Shown here: piece after piece, positions 45,041 through 54,179 of the stretch
Layout: each line of letters begins with the position of its first letter
Position numbering within the stretch: position 1 is the stretch's first letter
Translations under genes and position numbers: made by a program
The notes under the pieces: generated by a model
The model's database searches: none
Told to the model about the DNA's origin: nothing
Seen by the model: the letters and a program-made list of their open reading frames with translations, nothing else
DNA from: Paenibacillus sp. FSL R7-0345
Lineage (GTDB): Bacteria > Bacillota > Bacilli > Paenibacillales > Paenibacillaceae
Direction: 5' to 3'
NCBI RefSeq assembly: GCF_038595055.1
Contig: NZ_CP152002.1
Coordinates: forward strand, 1,532,501-1,596,500
DNA length: 64,000 nt

Positions 45041-46132
45041 TTACTTATCTGCTTTAAGCTCATCGGCCCCAAGCTCATTCCCCACAGTAACACTATTCCC
45101 CGACACAATAGCCTCATCGACCGCGAACGCCAGCCTCACATCGGTCAGGGCATCCGCCAGCGAATACGCGGAAACGCCCGTATGCAGGAAGTCAGCCATA
45201 TTCAGCAGCGCCTGCCCGATCCCGATCTCTTCATCCGAAAGCGGGGCAGCCGTAAAAGGGTTACAGAACAGGCTATGCTGTCCTGCCCGCAGTTCTCGCA
45301 GACCCAGGCTGTCCAGACTGCCCTCCTGTCCGCCTTGAACCCGCATAATATTCAGATGCTCTGTCTCTTCCGTCCCCAGCCGGCGGATAATCTCATTATC
45401 GCGGATTTCCCCGTGCGACCCGCGGATCAGGACGCGGTTGGTGCGCAGCGGTGAGAAGTATTGGGAGCGGGTGAAGTCGAGCACGGCGCTCTGGCCGGAG
45501 GGGAAGACCATGATGGCAATATCCTGCTGCTCTGTTTTCAGGATGTCCTCTGCTGCACGCCCCCGGTAGGAGAAGTCCATAATCGGGAGCTCGACCCGGC
45601 GGGCGGTAATTTCACAGGCTGTGCCTGTGACGGGGAGCCACCTGCGGATTAGGCTGATGCCGTGATACCCGTGCGCCACCGAGACTTGAACATGGCCGAT
45701 TTGCCCCAGCTCTCCTGCCTTGATATAGGCGGTTCGCGCCTGATGATGCGGCAGCAGCGGATATTGCTCGGCCACCTGGATCAGCGGGCTGCTCACGGCA
45801 AGAGGGCGCAGCCGCTCATATTCAGCCGGAGTAGAGGCGGTAGGTGTTTCAGCCAGCACAGGAATGTTCAGAGCTGCCAGCTCCAGAAGCAACGGCGCAG
45901 CCGCTGTTTTGGACACCGCCAGCACCACAAAATCACTCTCAGCCGCAAGGCGCTCCACCGAGCTGTATACAGTAAGGTTATATTTTGCGATCAGCTGCTG
46001 ATATTTTGCCGGATTACGGATCAGCACACCGCTTACCTTAAACTGCTGCGGCAACAGGTTAGCGAGTCTGAGATACATCTCCGCCCGCCAGCCGCTGCCG
46101 ATAATGCCGAACCGGATAGGCTTATTGACCAT
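45041..46132 (-). CDS. Gfo/Idh/MocA-family oxidoreductase
   Basis: A 363-residue protein. The Rossmann start is IRFGIIGSGWRAEMYLRLANL, with VLAETPTASTPAEY at the position of the usual EKP motif, so the catalytic Lys is replaced (ETP) and activity may differ. AAGGTGA lies 7 bp before the ATG. It is the third gene of a minus-strand group with DedA and UppP (18-bp gap to UppP). Its 3' end lies about 40 bp from the 51-bp array. Substrate unknown. Confidence 0.85.
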   Translation of the reverse strand: MVNKPIRFGIIGSGWRAEMYLRLANLLPQQFKVSGVLIRNPAKYQQLIAKYNLTVYSSVERLAAESDFVVLAVSKTAAAPLLLELAALNIPVLAETPTASTPAEYERLRPLAVSSPLIQVAEQYPLLPHHQARTAYIKAGELGQIGHVQVSVAHGYHGISLIRRWLPVTGTACEITARRVELPIMDFSYRGRAAEDILKTEQQDIAIMVFPSGQSAVLDFTRSQYFSPLRTNRVLIRGSHGEIRDNEIIRRLGTEETEHLNIMRVQGGQEGSLDSLGLRELRAGQHSLFCNPFTAAPLSDEEIGIGQALLNMADFLHTGVSAYSLADALTDVRLAFAVDEAIVSGNSVTVGNELGADELKADK

Positions 46133-46150
46133 TAAAGTTCACCTTTTCCC

Positions 46151-46963
46151 TTAGAGAAAAATTAGTAGAAGCGTGCCGACCGCGAAGCAGTAGTACGAAA
46201 AGTAGATCAGATTGCCCTTGGCCATAATGCCGATAAACCAGCGCATGGCAAAATAGGTGGCCACCAGCGTTGTAAGGAAAGCAATGACGTAGGGGATGGC
46301 CAGCTGCGCCCGGTTTGGATCGTTCGCAATATCGGATGCCCCCAGAATCAGGCCGCCGATGCTGATCGGAATATACAGCATGAACGAAAATTTAAGCGCC
46401 GTTTCCTGCTTCATGCCGACCGCAATGGAGGCAATCACCGTCGAGCCGGAGCGGCTGATGCCGGGAATCAGCGCTACCGCCTGGGCCAGACCGACAATAA
46501 GCGCATCCCTGACTGTAAGGTTGCCGTCCCTCTTTTGTCCCCGGAGATTGCGGATCAGCCACAGGGCGACCCCTGTAATCAGCAAGCTGATGGAGACGGT
46601 ATGTACGGAAGTGAAAATCCGCTCAATCGTGTCTTTGAACAGCACTGCAGCAACAGCTGCGGGGATCGTACCGATAATAATGTAAAGACAGAACATGAAG
46701 TCGGCCTTATACTCTGCACGGCGGGTCTGCATATAACGGTAACCGCCCGTGATTAACGACTTGATATCATTCCGGAAAATAAACATGATAGCAATTAGTG
46801 AAGCAGTGTTGGTCAGTATTTCAAACGACAACCCGTTCTGCTCCATGCCAAGCAGACGCTGCGCGATAATCAGGTGTCCGCTCGAAGAGACGGGGATCGG
46901 CTCCGTCACTCCCTGAACGATCCCGAGCAGCAGATATTTTAGCCAGGTTACTATGTTTTCCAT
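46151..46963 (-). CDS. uppP: Undecaprenyl-diphosphate phosphatase (UppP/BacA)
   Basis: A 270-residue polytopic membrane enzyme with the two conserved motifs: GVTEPIPVSSSGHL (where most members have EFLPVSS) and PGISRSGSTV. It dephosphorylates undecaprenyl pyrophosphate, recycling the lipid carrier for wall synthesis and giving low-level bacitracin resistance. AGGAGG precedes the ATG. The DedA gene lies 33 bp upstream on the same strand. DedA-family proteins include UptA-type carrier flippases, so the pair may work in the same lipid cycle (inference). Confidence 0.9.
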   Translation of the reverse strand: MENIVTWLKYLLLGIVQGVTEPIPVSSSGHLIIAQRLLGMEQNGLSFEILTNTASLIAIMFIFRNDIKSLITGGYRYMQTRRAEYKADFMFCLYIIIGTIPAAVAAVLFKDTIERIFTSVHTVSISLLITGVALWLIRNLRGQKRDGNLTVRDALIVGLAQAVALIPGISRSGSTVIASIAVGMKQETALKFSFMLYIPISIGGLILGASDIANDPNRAQLAIPYVIAFLTTLVATYFAMRWFIGIMAKGNLIYFSYYCFAVGTLLLIFL

Positions 46964-46996
46964 TTGTTCCTCCTGATTGATGAAATGTATCCCTCT

Positions 46997-47590
46997 TTAG
47001 GCCTGTCTGTTTCTGAACCGTTTCAAATACACATAGAAACCGAAGCCCAGAATAAATACGGCAGCCGTCGGAAGGATGTATGGCTTGATGATTTCGTCCA
47101 CATGCTCCCATTGTGAGCCTAGCTTATAGCCCAGATAAACGTACAGTGAAGTGATAGGAAGCATCGCTAAAAAGGTATACAGACTGAATTTTAACACATT
47201 CATTTTGGCCATTCCGCATGGTACGGAGATGAGCGTTCTGACCCCGGGTATAAACCGCCCGTAAAACGCAACGCCGCTGCCGTATTTTTCGAAAAAACGG
47301 TCGGATGCCACTAAATGATGAGGGCGGATAAAGATATACTTGCCGTATTTTTCAATAAAGGGCCTCCCGCCGAACCGGCCGATCGCATACAACGTTAACG
47401 GACCGAAGGTTCCTCCTACTGTGCCTGCCAGAATCGTTAATACCAGCTTCATGTCTCCGAGATAAACCCAATAACCCGCAAGCGGAAGCACGAGCTCGGC
47501 CGGGACAAACTCAAAGGACAGGGCAATGACTATACCGGCGTACGACAAATCTTTGAAGAACAGGATGAATTCTGTAATCCATTGCGTCAT
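46997..47590 (-). CDS. DedA-family membrane protein
   Basis: A protein of about 197 residues. The ATG at 47590 is chosen because GGAGG lies 7 bp upstream. It has several membrane helices and the DedA signatures FEFVPAELVLPLAGYW, GGTFGPLTLYAIGRFGG and FYGRFIPGVRTLISVPCG, the last with conserved Arg and Pro. DedA proteins are involved in lipid-carrier or phospholipid translocation and membrane homeostasis. It is likely the first gene of the DedA-UppP-oxidoreductase operon. Confidence 0.9.
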   Translation of the reverse strand: MTQWITEFILFFKDLSYAGIVIALSFEFVPAELVLPLAGYWVYLGDMKLVLTILAGTVGGTFGPLTLYAIGRFGGRPFIEKYGKYIFIRPHHLVASDRFFEKYGSGVAFYGRFIPGVRTLISVPCGMAKMNVLKFSLYTFLAMLPITSLYVYLGYKLGSQWEHVDEIIKPYILPTAAVFILGFGFYVYLKRFRNRQA

Positions 47591-47993
47591 GTGGTTTCCT
47601 CCAGGCATTTAATCGTTTTTTTAGGGAATAATCGTTTGATTTAATCTCTACTAAAATAAAGATTAACAATTGCTAGTAGGAGTTGTCAAAATTAAGAGCT
47701 TATTTTAGCATAATATAAAAGAATAAATAAAGGGGTGTCCATGCAAAGTTCGACATTTTGCGAGTATTTTACAGGACTGAGGGCTATCATTTGTGTTATC
47801 ATAACAACAAGTGAAGGTAGACTATAGTCATAAATAGGATATAATTACAAAAGAGAATTTTCATAACACATACACATCACATGCAATCCGTTACTCTCCG
47901 TAATTCAGAAGATTATCAGCAGAGAAGCCCATTGCATGCGGGGCTTCTCTGTTTGATTTGTTAGCGGTTACATAGTTAATAGGGGGACATGCA
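47591..47993. other. Divergent intergenic region with leader hairpin
   Basis: This is a 400-bp AT-rich promoter region. At 47921-47950 it carries a terminator-like hairpin, AGAGAAGCCC..GGGCTTCTCT, followed by GTTTGATTTG, just 44 bp before the sensor-regulator gene. That could be a leader attenuator or the terminator of an unseen short transcript. No gene is seen here. Confidence 0.5.
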
Positions 47994-50261
47994 ATGAAGA
48001 AAATACCGATGATGCTGCAGCTGGCAGTCATTCTATTCTGTATCATGGCCATACCGACTGCCATACTGACGTGGTACAGCGGGGCGCAGATAATAGAAAA
48101 CTCAGAGACGGCCATCGGAGAATCTGCATTAGCCGGGCTGAATGCTAACCGTAAGCTGAACGAGAATGCCCTGGCCAATCTGGCCCAGGACACGGCGCGT
48201 CTGGCTGCCGCTAATGTATTTGAACCGATCCGCGGCTTTGAAACCTACAACGAAGTGAATGCAAGCTACACTAATTACACCAAGGCGAAGTCTGTGCTGA
48301 ATGAGCTGCTGAACTTGAACCGCCGTGTTGACGGTGTAAGCTCCTCCTATTTTTATCTGACGGATTCTGATTATGTCATTTCTACTGATAACGCTATCAC
48401 AACGCTGGAGCGTTACGAGCCGATGGAATGGACAACAGAAGCCCTTGAGAATCAGAGGGGAATCAGCGGAGTGTGGGTCCCGCGCAAGCTGGCCTCTGGT
48501 GAACCTGTGGTGTCTTATGTCTATCCGCTGAACCGTCTTTCCTCTCCCACAAGCGGATTGATCGTCGTCAATATGAAGGAGAGCCAGATCGGTAAATATC
48601 TGAATATAACAAAAGCAGAGGACAGTAACTCTCTGCTGCTGGGAGCAGACGGGAAAATCATTTCGCACAGTGACAAGGCGCTGCTCCTTACTGACGGCTT
48701 GGAACTGCCGTTTGTGCAGGAAATTCTGAATCAGAATTCCAGTGAAGGCTATGCTTTCCGCGAGCTGGACGGTAACCGGATGGTTTACGCCTGGAGCCGC
48801 TCGGCACTCTCCGGATGGTGGAATGTAAGCTGGAGCTCGATGGATGAGCTGATGACCAAATCCAGGGAAATGCAGGGCAATATTATTGTGCTCACCGGAG
48901 CGATGATAGTGCTTGGTACTGTTCTGGCAGTCATCCTGGCAATCTGGCTGTCAAGGCCGCTCAGACAGCTGGTGCGGTCGATCCGCTCGAAAAGTAATTT
49001 GGAGGTGGCCGGGAAAAATGAGCTTGCCTTCCTCGATATGGCATTCAAACGGATGCAGGAGGAGGAAGAAGGGCTGTTCCGGCTGCTGCAGGAGCGTGAG
49101 GAGGATACCCGCAGCTTCGCGGTTCACCGGCTGCTGCGCGGGGAAATTCCGCCGCGGCTGGCCGAGGTGTTCCCGGAGGCGTGTTACAGGGTTGTTGCAG
49201 TCTCGATTGACCGGTACAGAGTATATGTCGGCAATACCAATGTGGAGACCCGCAGCTATCACCGTTATCTATTGAATGCCAAGTACGAGAGCCTGTTCCC
49301 TGAAGGAATTGTGGCCCACTCTGTCTATCATACTGACGGCAGTATTGTAGTGGTGCTGAACTTTGCCCAGGAGGATCACGGCTGCAGCAACGATTCGCTT
49401 CAGCAGGCGCTGGAAGCGATCCGTGATGAATCGCTTGAGCTGCTGGAGCATACTGTCACCATTGGCGTAAGTGATATAGCGGATGCACCTGAAATGGTTG
49501 CCGAGCGGCTGTTTGAAGCGATGGAATTAATTAAGCAGCGCATGATTAAGGGTGCCGGAAGCATTATGTACTGGCAGGAGGAAGAAGAGCACAGCCGCAA
49601 ATATTTGGATTCCGAAAACAGCGAGCGGCGGATTCTCAACTTCCTGGATGCCGGAGATCTGGATGGGATTAGCAAGGAGCTGGAGAATATCCGCTGTATG
49701 ATCAGTGCCGAGCAGCATATTTCGTACGATAATATTATGTTTATCTATCACCAGCTGATCGGTGCAACAATCAAGCATCTGCGTGAGAATCATATCAGCA
49801 CCGGAAGAACCGTTATGGGTAAGGGGGATATTTACAGTGTGCTGGCAGCAATGGATACACTGGATGAGCTGGAGGAGTATCTGCAGGCGTTTTTCCGGGA
49901 GATTGTCCAGAACCTGGACCGCGGCACCGGCGAGACGAATCACGGGGAACGGGTTATCCAGTATTTGCAGGATCATTATAAAGAAGAAATTGTCCTGAAG
50001 GATATGAGCACCGAATTCGGTATCAGTTACTCTTATATGCGCAAGATCGTCTATGAGCTGACCGGAAAAAGCATGATCGATTATCTGAACCAGCTGCGGA
50101 TCGACAAAGCCAAGGAGCTGCTGCTCGATACAGATCTGACGATTAAGCAGGTGGCTGCAGAGGTCGGCTACTATAATGTCCAGAGCTTCAACCGCTTTTT
50201 CCGCAAGTATGAGGGTATGCCGCCAAGCAGTTACAAAACGGCCAAGAGCAAGAGCTCCTAG
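47994..50261 (+). CDS. Membrane-anchored AraC-type sensor-regulator
   Basis: A 755-residue protein. The first membrane helix is at about residues 7-28 and an extracellular Cache-like sensor follows to about residue 300. A second helix (VLTGAMIVLGTVLAVILAIWL, about 302-321) is followed by a HAMP-like linker. A long cytoplasmic middle part and a C-terminal AraC domain (MSTEFGISYSYMRKIVYEL to VGYYNVQSFNRFFRKYEG) complete it. This YesN/AraC one-component architecture senses an extracellular sugar and activates adjacent transporter genes. It lies 230 bp upstream of the ABC importer genes on the same strand and is their likely regulator. Confidence 0.85.
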   Translation: MKKIPMMLQLAVILFCIMAIPTAILTWYSGAQIIENSETAIGESALAGLNANRKLNENALANLAQDTARLAAANVFEPIRGFETYNEVNASYTNYTKAKSVLNELLNLNRRVDGVSSSYFYLTDSDYVISTDNAITTLERYEPMEWTTEALENQRGISGVWVPRKLASGEPVVSYVYPLNRLSSPTSGLIVVNMKESQIGKYLNITKAEDSNSLLLGADGKIISHSDKALLLTDGLELPFVQEILNQNSSEGYAFRELDGNRMVYAWSRSALSGWWNVSWSSMDELMTKSREMQGNIIVLTGAMIVLGTVLAVILAIWLSRPLRQLVRSIRSKSNLEVAGKNELAFLDMAFKRMQEEEEGLFRLLQEREEDTRSFAVHRLLRGEIPPRLAEVFPEACYRVVAVSIDRYRVYVGNTNVETRSYHRYLLNAKYESLFPEGIVAHSVYHTDGSIVVVLNFAQEDHGCSNDSLQQALEAIRDESLELLEHTVTIGVSDIADAPEMVAERLFEAMELIKQRMIKGAGSIMYWQEEEEHSRKYLDSENSERRILNFLDAGDLDGISKELENIRCMISAEQHISYDNIMFIYHQLIGATIKHLRENHISTGRTVMGKGDIYSVLAAMDTLDELEEYLQAFFREIVQNLDRGTGETNHGERVIQYLQDHYKEEIVLKDMSTEFGISYSYMRKIVYELTGKSMIDYLNQLRIDKAKELLLDTDLTIKQVAAEVGYYNVQSFNRFFRKYEGMPPSSYKTAKSKSS

Positions 50262-50302
50262 GAGACGGCTCATGGCCGTTTTTCTTTTGTGAATATATGT
50301 TA

Positions 50303-50317
50303 ATGAAAACGTTTTAG
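50303..50317 (+). promoter_or_regulatory. cre-like site before the ABC importer
   Basis: ATGAAAACGTTTTAG matches the cre consensus except at one position. It lies about 175 bp before the first permease gene. Confidence 0.5.
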
Positions 50318-50491
50318 GCTATCAAAAATGATCATTCACCCTCCTGAAAGCCCTTTAAAACCGCGATTCTATCAGTTTTGATGGAGAGCAGCATTACTCA
50401 TGGTTTTCAAAAGCGGGCAATGGGGCTAGCATAGAAGTCGAGCCGGTCAACACATCCGGCACAGAGATGAAATGGTTCAGGAGGTGAGATT

Positions 50492-51445
50492 TTGAAAGTT
50501 GCAAACGCTTCAAAGACAAATCAAAATGCTCTACTAAGAAAGAATTCGCGCTTCAGTTTTTTACAGCGTGACTGGCAGCTCTACTTGCTTGTAGCAATTC
50601 CGCTGGCTTTTGTAATCGTATTCAAATACTTCCCGATGGCCGGGCTTGTAATCGCTTTTAAGGATTATAAGATCGCAAGAGGCTTCTGGGGCAGTGAGTG
50701 GGTCGGCTTCCAAATATTCCAGGATATTTTCTCCAAGCCTGATTTCACAAAAGCGATCCGCAATACGCTGCTGCTCAACATTCTTGATCTCATATTCAGC
50801 TTCACGATGCCGATTATACTGGCCCTGATGCTGAATGAAGTCAAAAGTGTCAAGTTCAAACGCGTTAACCAAACCTTATTGTATCTGCCTCACTTCCTGT
50901 CCTGGGTTATTATCGGGGCCATTGCGTATCAGCTGCTTAGTGAAGGTAACGGGGTCGTCAACAATCTGATTGAAATGATGGGCGGTACCCGTGTGCCATT
51001 CCTGCAAGAGGATACGAACTGGCTGGTCAGCTATCTGGCCATCGGCGTATGGCAGAGTATGGGCTGGGGAACGATCATTTACCTTGCTTCAATCAGCGGG
51101 ATCAACCCGGAAATGTATGAAGCGGCAACGGTTGATGGAGCCGGACGCTGGAGAAAGGTATGGAATATTACCATTCCATCCATCCGTGCAACCATAGTAA
51201 CGCTGCTCATCATGAATCTCGGAAAAGTTATGGAAGGCTCGTTCGAGCGTATCTGGTCTTTGCAGAATAGGGCCACCACAGAGTTCACAACGACCATACC
51301 GGTGCTGGTGTATCGTTGGGGGATCGAATCCGGTAACTTCAGCCGGGCGACAGCGGTTGGATTATTCCAGTCCGTAATCGGAATCATTCTTGTAATCACG
51401 GCTGACCGTGTTGCCAAAAAACTTGGCGAAGACGGCATTTTATAG
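50492..51445 (+). CDS. LplB-type sugar ABC transporter permease
   Basis: A 317-residue polytopic protein. The TTG start has AGGAGGTG 6 bp upstream. It begins with a basic N-terminus and helices (LYLLVAIPLAFVIVFKYFP), and the cytoplasmic EAA loop reads YEAATVDGAGRWRKVWNITI. With the next permease it forms the channel of a carbohydrate importer. There is no ATPase gene here, as usual for this family, where a shared MsmX-type ATPase is used. Confidence 0.9.
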   Translation: MKVANASKTNQNALLRKNSRFSFLQRDWQLYLLVAIPLAFVIVFKYFPMAGLVIAFKDYKIARGFWGSEWVGFQIFQDIFSKPDFTKAIRNTLLLNILDLIFSFTMPIILALMLNEVKSVKFKRVNQTLLYLPHFLSWVIIGAIAYQLLSEGNGVVNNLIEMMGGTRVPFLQEDTNWLVSYLAIGVWQSMGWGTIIYLASISGINPEMYEAATVDGAGRWRKVWNITIPSIRATIVTLLIMNLGKVMEGSFERIWSLQNRATTEFTTTIPVLVYRWGIESGNFSRATAVGLFQSVIGIILVITADRVAKKLGEDGIL

Positions 51446-51460
51446 AAAGGAGAGAACCCG

Positions 51461-52360
51461 ATGAGCGCATCAACCGGCAATCCTGCCGCACCAAGCAAAG
51501 GTCGTTTTGATATCTGGGATATTCTAATTAAATTCGTTATTATTCTATTCTCACTAGCCTGTTTATTACCGTTCCTGCATGTGGTATCGAAGTCCATGAG
51601 TGCTGACTCTTTTGTTATTGCCAATCAGGTATTTCTGTGGCCTAAGGGCTTCACTCTGGATGCATACAGCAAAATTTTTGCTGATGCGAGTATCCTCCGC
51701 TCCTTGTACATTTCGGTTATCGTGACCGTAATGTTCACCGTGCTGGGAATGGTTCTGACCATCTGCGCAGCTTATCCGCTGTCCAGAGCCCAATTTAAGG
51801 GCAGCCGGGTTATCACCTTCATCTTCCTGTTCACCATGTATTTCAGCGGAGGGATTATCCCGGATTACATGAACATTAACAATCTGGGTCTGATGGATAC
51901 GATCTGGTCACTGGTTCTGCCGCTATCCTTCAGTGCTTTTAACCTGCTGATTTTGAAGACGTCACTGACAAGCAGTATTCCAGTGAGTCTGGAAGAATCT
52001 GCGCGGATCGACGGCGCCGGACATTTCCGGATTCTCTGGAGTATTGTGATTCCGCTTTCCAAGCCAATTATTGCTACACTGTCGCTCTTCTACGCAGTTG
52101 GCCGCTGGAACGCCTATCAGGACGCTCTGTTCTATATCAAGCATGCCACTGATCTGCGGCCGCTGCAGCTCAAGCTCTACTATCTGGTCATCCAGGCCAG
52201 CGAGAGCTTCCAGCTGGAAGCCACTACCGTAACACTCAGTAATCCGGAAGTTCTTAAAGCGTCGGTCGTAGTCTTTGCAACTTTACCTATTCTTTGCGTC
52301 TATCCGTTTGTTCAGAAATACTTCGTACAAGGTACGATGCTGGGCGCAGTCAAAGAGTAG
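51461..52360 (+). CDS. LplC-type sugar ABC transporter permease
   Basis: A 299-residue polytopic protein, 15 bp after the first permease with AAAGGAG before its ATG. The EAA loop reads LEESARIDGAGHFRILWSIV. It is the second permease of the carbohydrate importer, whose binding protein is encoded next. Confidence 0.9.
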   Translation: MSASTGNPAAPSKGRFDIWDILIKFVIILFSLACLLPFLHVVSKSMSADSFVIANQVFLWPKGFTLDAYSKIFADASILRSLYISVIVTVMFTVLGMVLTICAAYPLSRAQFKGSRVITFIFLFTMYFSGGIIPDYMNINNLGLMDTIWSLVLPLSFSAFNLLILKTSLTSSIPVSLEESARIDGAGHFRILWSIVIPLSKPIIATLSLFYAVGRWNAYQDALFYIKHATDLRPLQLKLYYLVIQASESFQLEATTVTLSNPEVLKASVVVFATLPILCVYPFVQKYFVQGTMLGAVKE

Positions 52361-52418
52361 CTGTAAATTCCGCAAGCAGCAGTTATACAGTCCGAAAATT
52401 CAAAATGGGGGTATTACA

Positions 52419-54044
52419 ATGAACAAAAAGGGTTATGTATCCTTAATGATGGCATCTGTCCTGACAGCCGGTTTGCTTGCCGGTTGCTCCAGTAATAACA
52501 ACAGTGCAGGAAGCAGCAACGCACCTGCCAACAATCTGGCAGAAGGTGAATTTGCCGATTATTCACAGGGCTTCCCTGAGAAAGTAACGATCGATATTCC
52601 GGTCTATGAGCGTGCGTTCGAAGGCTGGAACGTAACAGACAACTATTACACCCGCTGGGTTCAGTCCGAGTTCGGTGATAAGAACAACATCGAGGTCAAC
52701 TTTATTCCGATCACCCGCAGCAGTGAAGTAACGGATTATGAGCAGCTGCTGGCATCGCACAAGGCTCCGGATATTATTTTCCACTATGACATGCCGCAGG
52801 CGCTGACTTATTACGGTGAGGATGTTATGCAGCCGCTTAATTATGAAGAAATAGAAAATTATGCTCCTACTTACTGGGCAAATATGGGTGAAACGATCCA
52901 GCAATACGGTACAGTGGACGATCAGAACATCTTCTTCTTCGCAGCACGTCCGGAAGCGGACAACTTTGTCAACATGATCCGTAAGGACTGGGTGGAGAAG
53001 GTTGGCATGAAAGTGGAAGACTTGACTTCCCTCGAGAAGTACAATGAAATGCTGGTGAAATGGAAAGAAGCGGGACTTGGCGTAACTGCCGGTAACCTGA
53101 TCCAGAACAGCTTTAACTACAGCTATGCCTTCCGTGAATGGCCGGTTGATCCGGAATACCGTGCGCTGTACTCTGACCTGAGTGTAGCTGACTTCACGAC
53201 CGCAGATACTGAGCGTTTCCTGCGCAATATGAACTATCAGTACAACAACGGCCTGATCGATAAGGAATTCTATCTCCGCAGCGATGATAACAAGGTAAAA
53301 GCGGAATTTGTTGCCGGCAAAACAGGTACTTATGCAACCTATCTGACCAACAACGCTGACGTTTTCGCAGCTACTTTGGCTAACAATCCGGAAGCGGAAT
53401 TTGCTGTAATCCCTACTTATGCATTGGTACCTGAAGGCAATAAGCCTCAGCAGCGTGCCTACTGGCCGTTCGGCTTCATCATGGGGATCAACTATGAAAC
53501 TACAGCAGAGGAACGTGCTGCAGTCTGGATGTACCTGGAATGGCTGAGCCAGCCGGAGAACCTGTTCAAGTTCCAGAACGGTGTGGAAGGCGAGAACTAT
53601 ACGCTTGACGCAGAAGGCATTGCAGTGAAGAACCCTGATTTCAAGGGCGAATCTGTTCTGGCACAAAACAACAACAAAGACTACTGGGCACTGGTAACTG
53701 AAATCGCTCAATATCCGGATGCCGACAAGACACTGAAATCCAACATGCGCAACTGGTCACCTGCCGGCTATGAATACCTGGCTGAAGATATGGTGAAATA
53801 CTACAACGAAGCTGCTGAATTCCGCACACCGGATGCAATGTTCACTACAGTACTTGAAAAAGTTAACGAGTATAAAGCAGACCTGAACTCCCTGTTCCAG
53901 GATCTGTATGTGAAGACTGTCCTGGCACCGGAAGCTGAGTTCGACGCAACCTATGCAGAAGCCAAAGAAGCCTTCCTCAAAGCAGGGTACCAGGAAATCC
54001 TTGATGAGAAGCAGGCTGCGATCGATGCGGGTAAGTTCCGTTAA
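52419..54044 (+). CDS. Extracellular sugar-binding lipoprotein (LplA-type)
   Basis: A 541-residue lipoprotein. The lipobox is VLTAGLLAGCSS, with the lipidated Cys followed by a Ser/Asn-rich linker. The start at 52419 has GGGGGT upstream and begins the signal peptide; an earlier in-frame extension lies inside the permease gene. It contains a family-1-type binding fold (VTIDIPVYERAFEGWNV, WMYLEWLSQPENLFKFQNG). It delivers oligosaccharide to the permeases upstream. Its sequence is distinct from the binding protein at 36055. Confidence 0.9.
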   Translation: MNKKGYVSLMMASVLTAGLLAGCSSNNNSAGSSNAPANNLAEGEFADYSQGFPEKVTIDIPVYERAFEGWNVTDNYYTRWVQSEFGDKNNIEVNFIPITRSSEVTDYEQLLASHKAPDIIFHYDMPQALTYYGEDVMQPLNYEEIENYAPTYWANMGETIQQYGTVDDQNIFFFAARPEADNFVNMIRKDWVEKVGMKVEDLTSLEKYNEMLVKWKEAGLGVTAGNLIQNSFNYSYAFREWPVDPEYRALYSDLSVADFTTADTERFLRNMNYQYNNGLIDKEFYLRSDDNKVKAEFVAGKTGTYATYLTNNADVFAATLANNPEAEFAVIPTYALVPEGNKPQQRAYWPFGFIMGINYETTAEERAAVWMYLEWLSQPENLFKFQNGVEGENYTLDAEGIAVKNPDFKGESVLAQNNNKDYWALVTEIAQYPDADKTLKSNMRNWSPAGYEYLAEDMVKYYNEAAEFRTPDAMFTTVLEKVNEYKADLNSLFQDLYVKTVLAPEAEFDATYAEAKEAFLKAGYQEILDEKQAAIDAGKFR

Positions 54045-54085
54045 GATTACAGGCTAGGACTAACTGAATAGCAGTTATAAAAAGT

Positions 54086-54128
54086 CCCCGGCGGATATCC
54101 ACAGTAGTGGAGGTCTGGCGGGGGTTTT
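54086..54128 (+). terminator. Terminator of the sugar ABC operon
   Basis: CCCCGGCGGATATCCAC and GTGGAGGTCTGGCGGGG form an imperfect stem around AGTA, followed by TTTT. Confidence 0.75.
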
Positions 54129-54179
54129 CTGTTATTTGCGGGGGATGTATACTAATTGAAACTTGAACGGAGGAACAGT

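Noticed and set aside
44539..45117. Minus-strand open frame of 192 codons with 17-residue repeats
   Set aside because: It is a by-product of the 51-bp palindromic array, where 51 is a multiple of three. Open frames appear on both strands and no ribosome binding site supports a start.
52275..52418. N-terminal extension of the second sugar-binding lipoprotein
   Set aside because: It overlaps the permease gene and precedes the true signal peptide and lipobox, which begin at 52419.
52563..53711. 382-codon minus-strand open frame
   Set aside because: It is antisense to the sugar-binding lipoprotein gene, which has a lipobox and clear family match.
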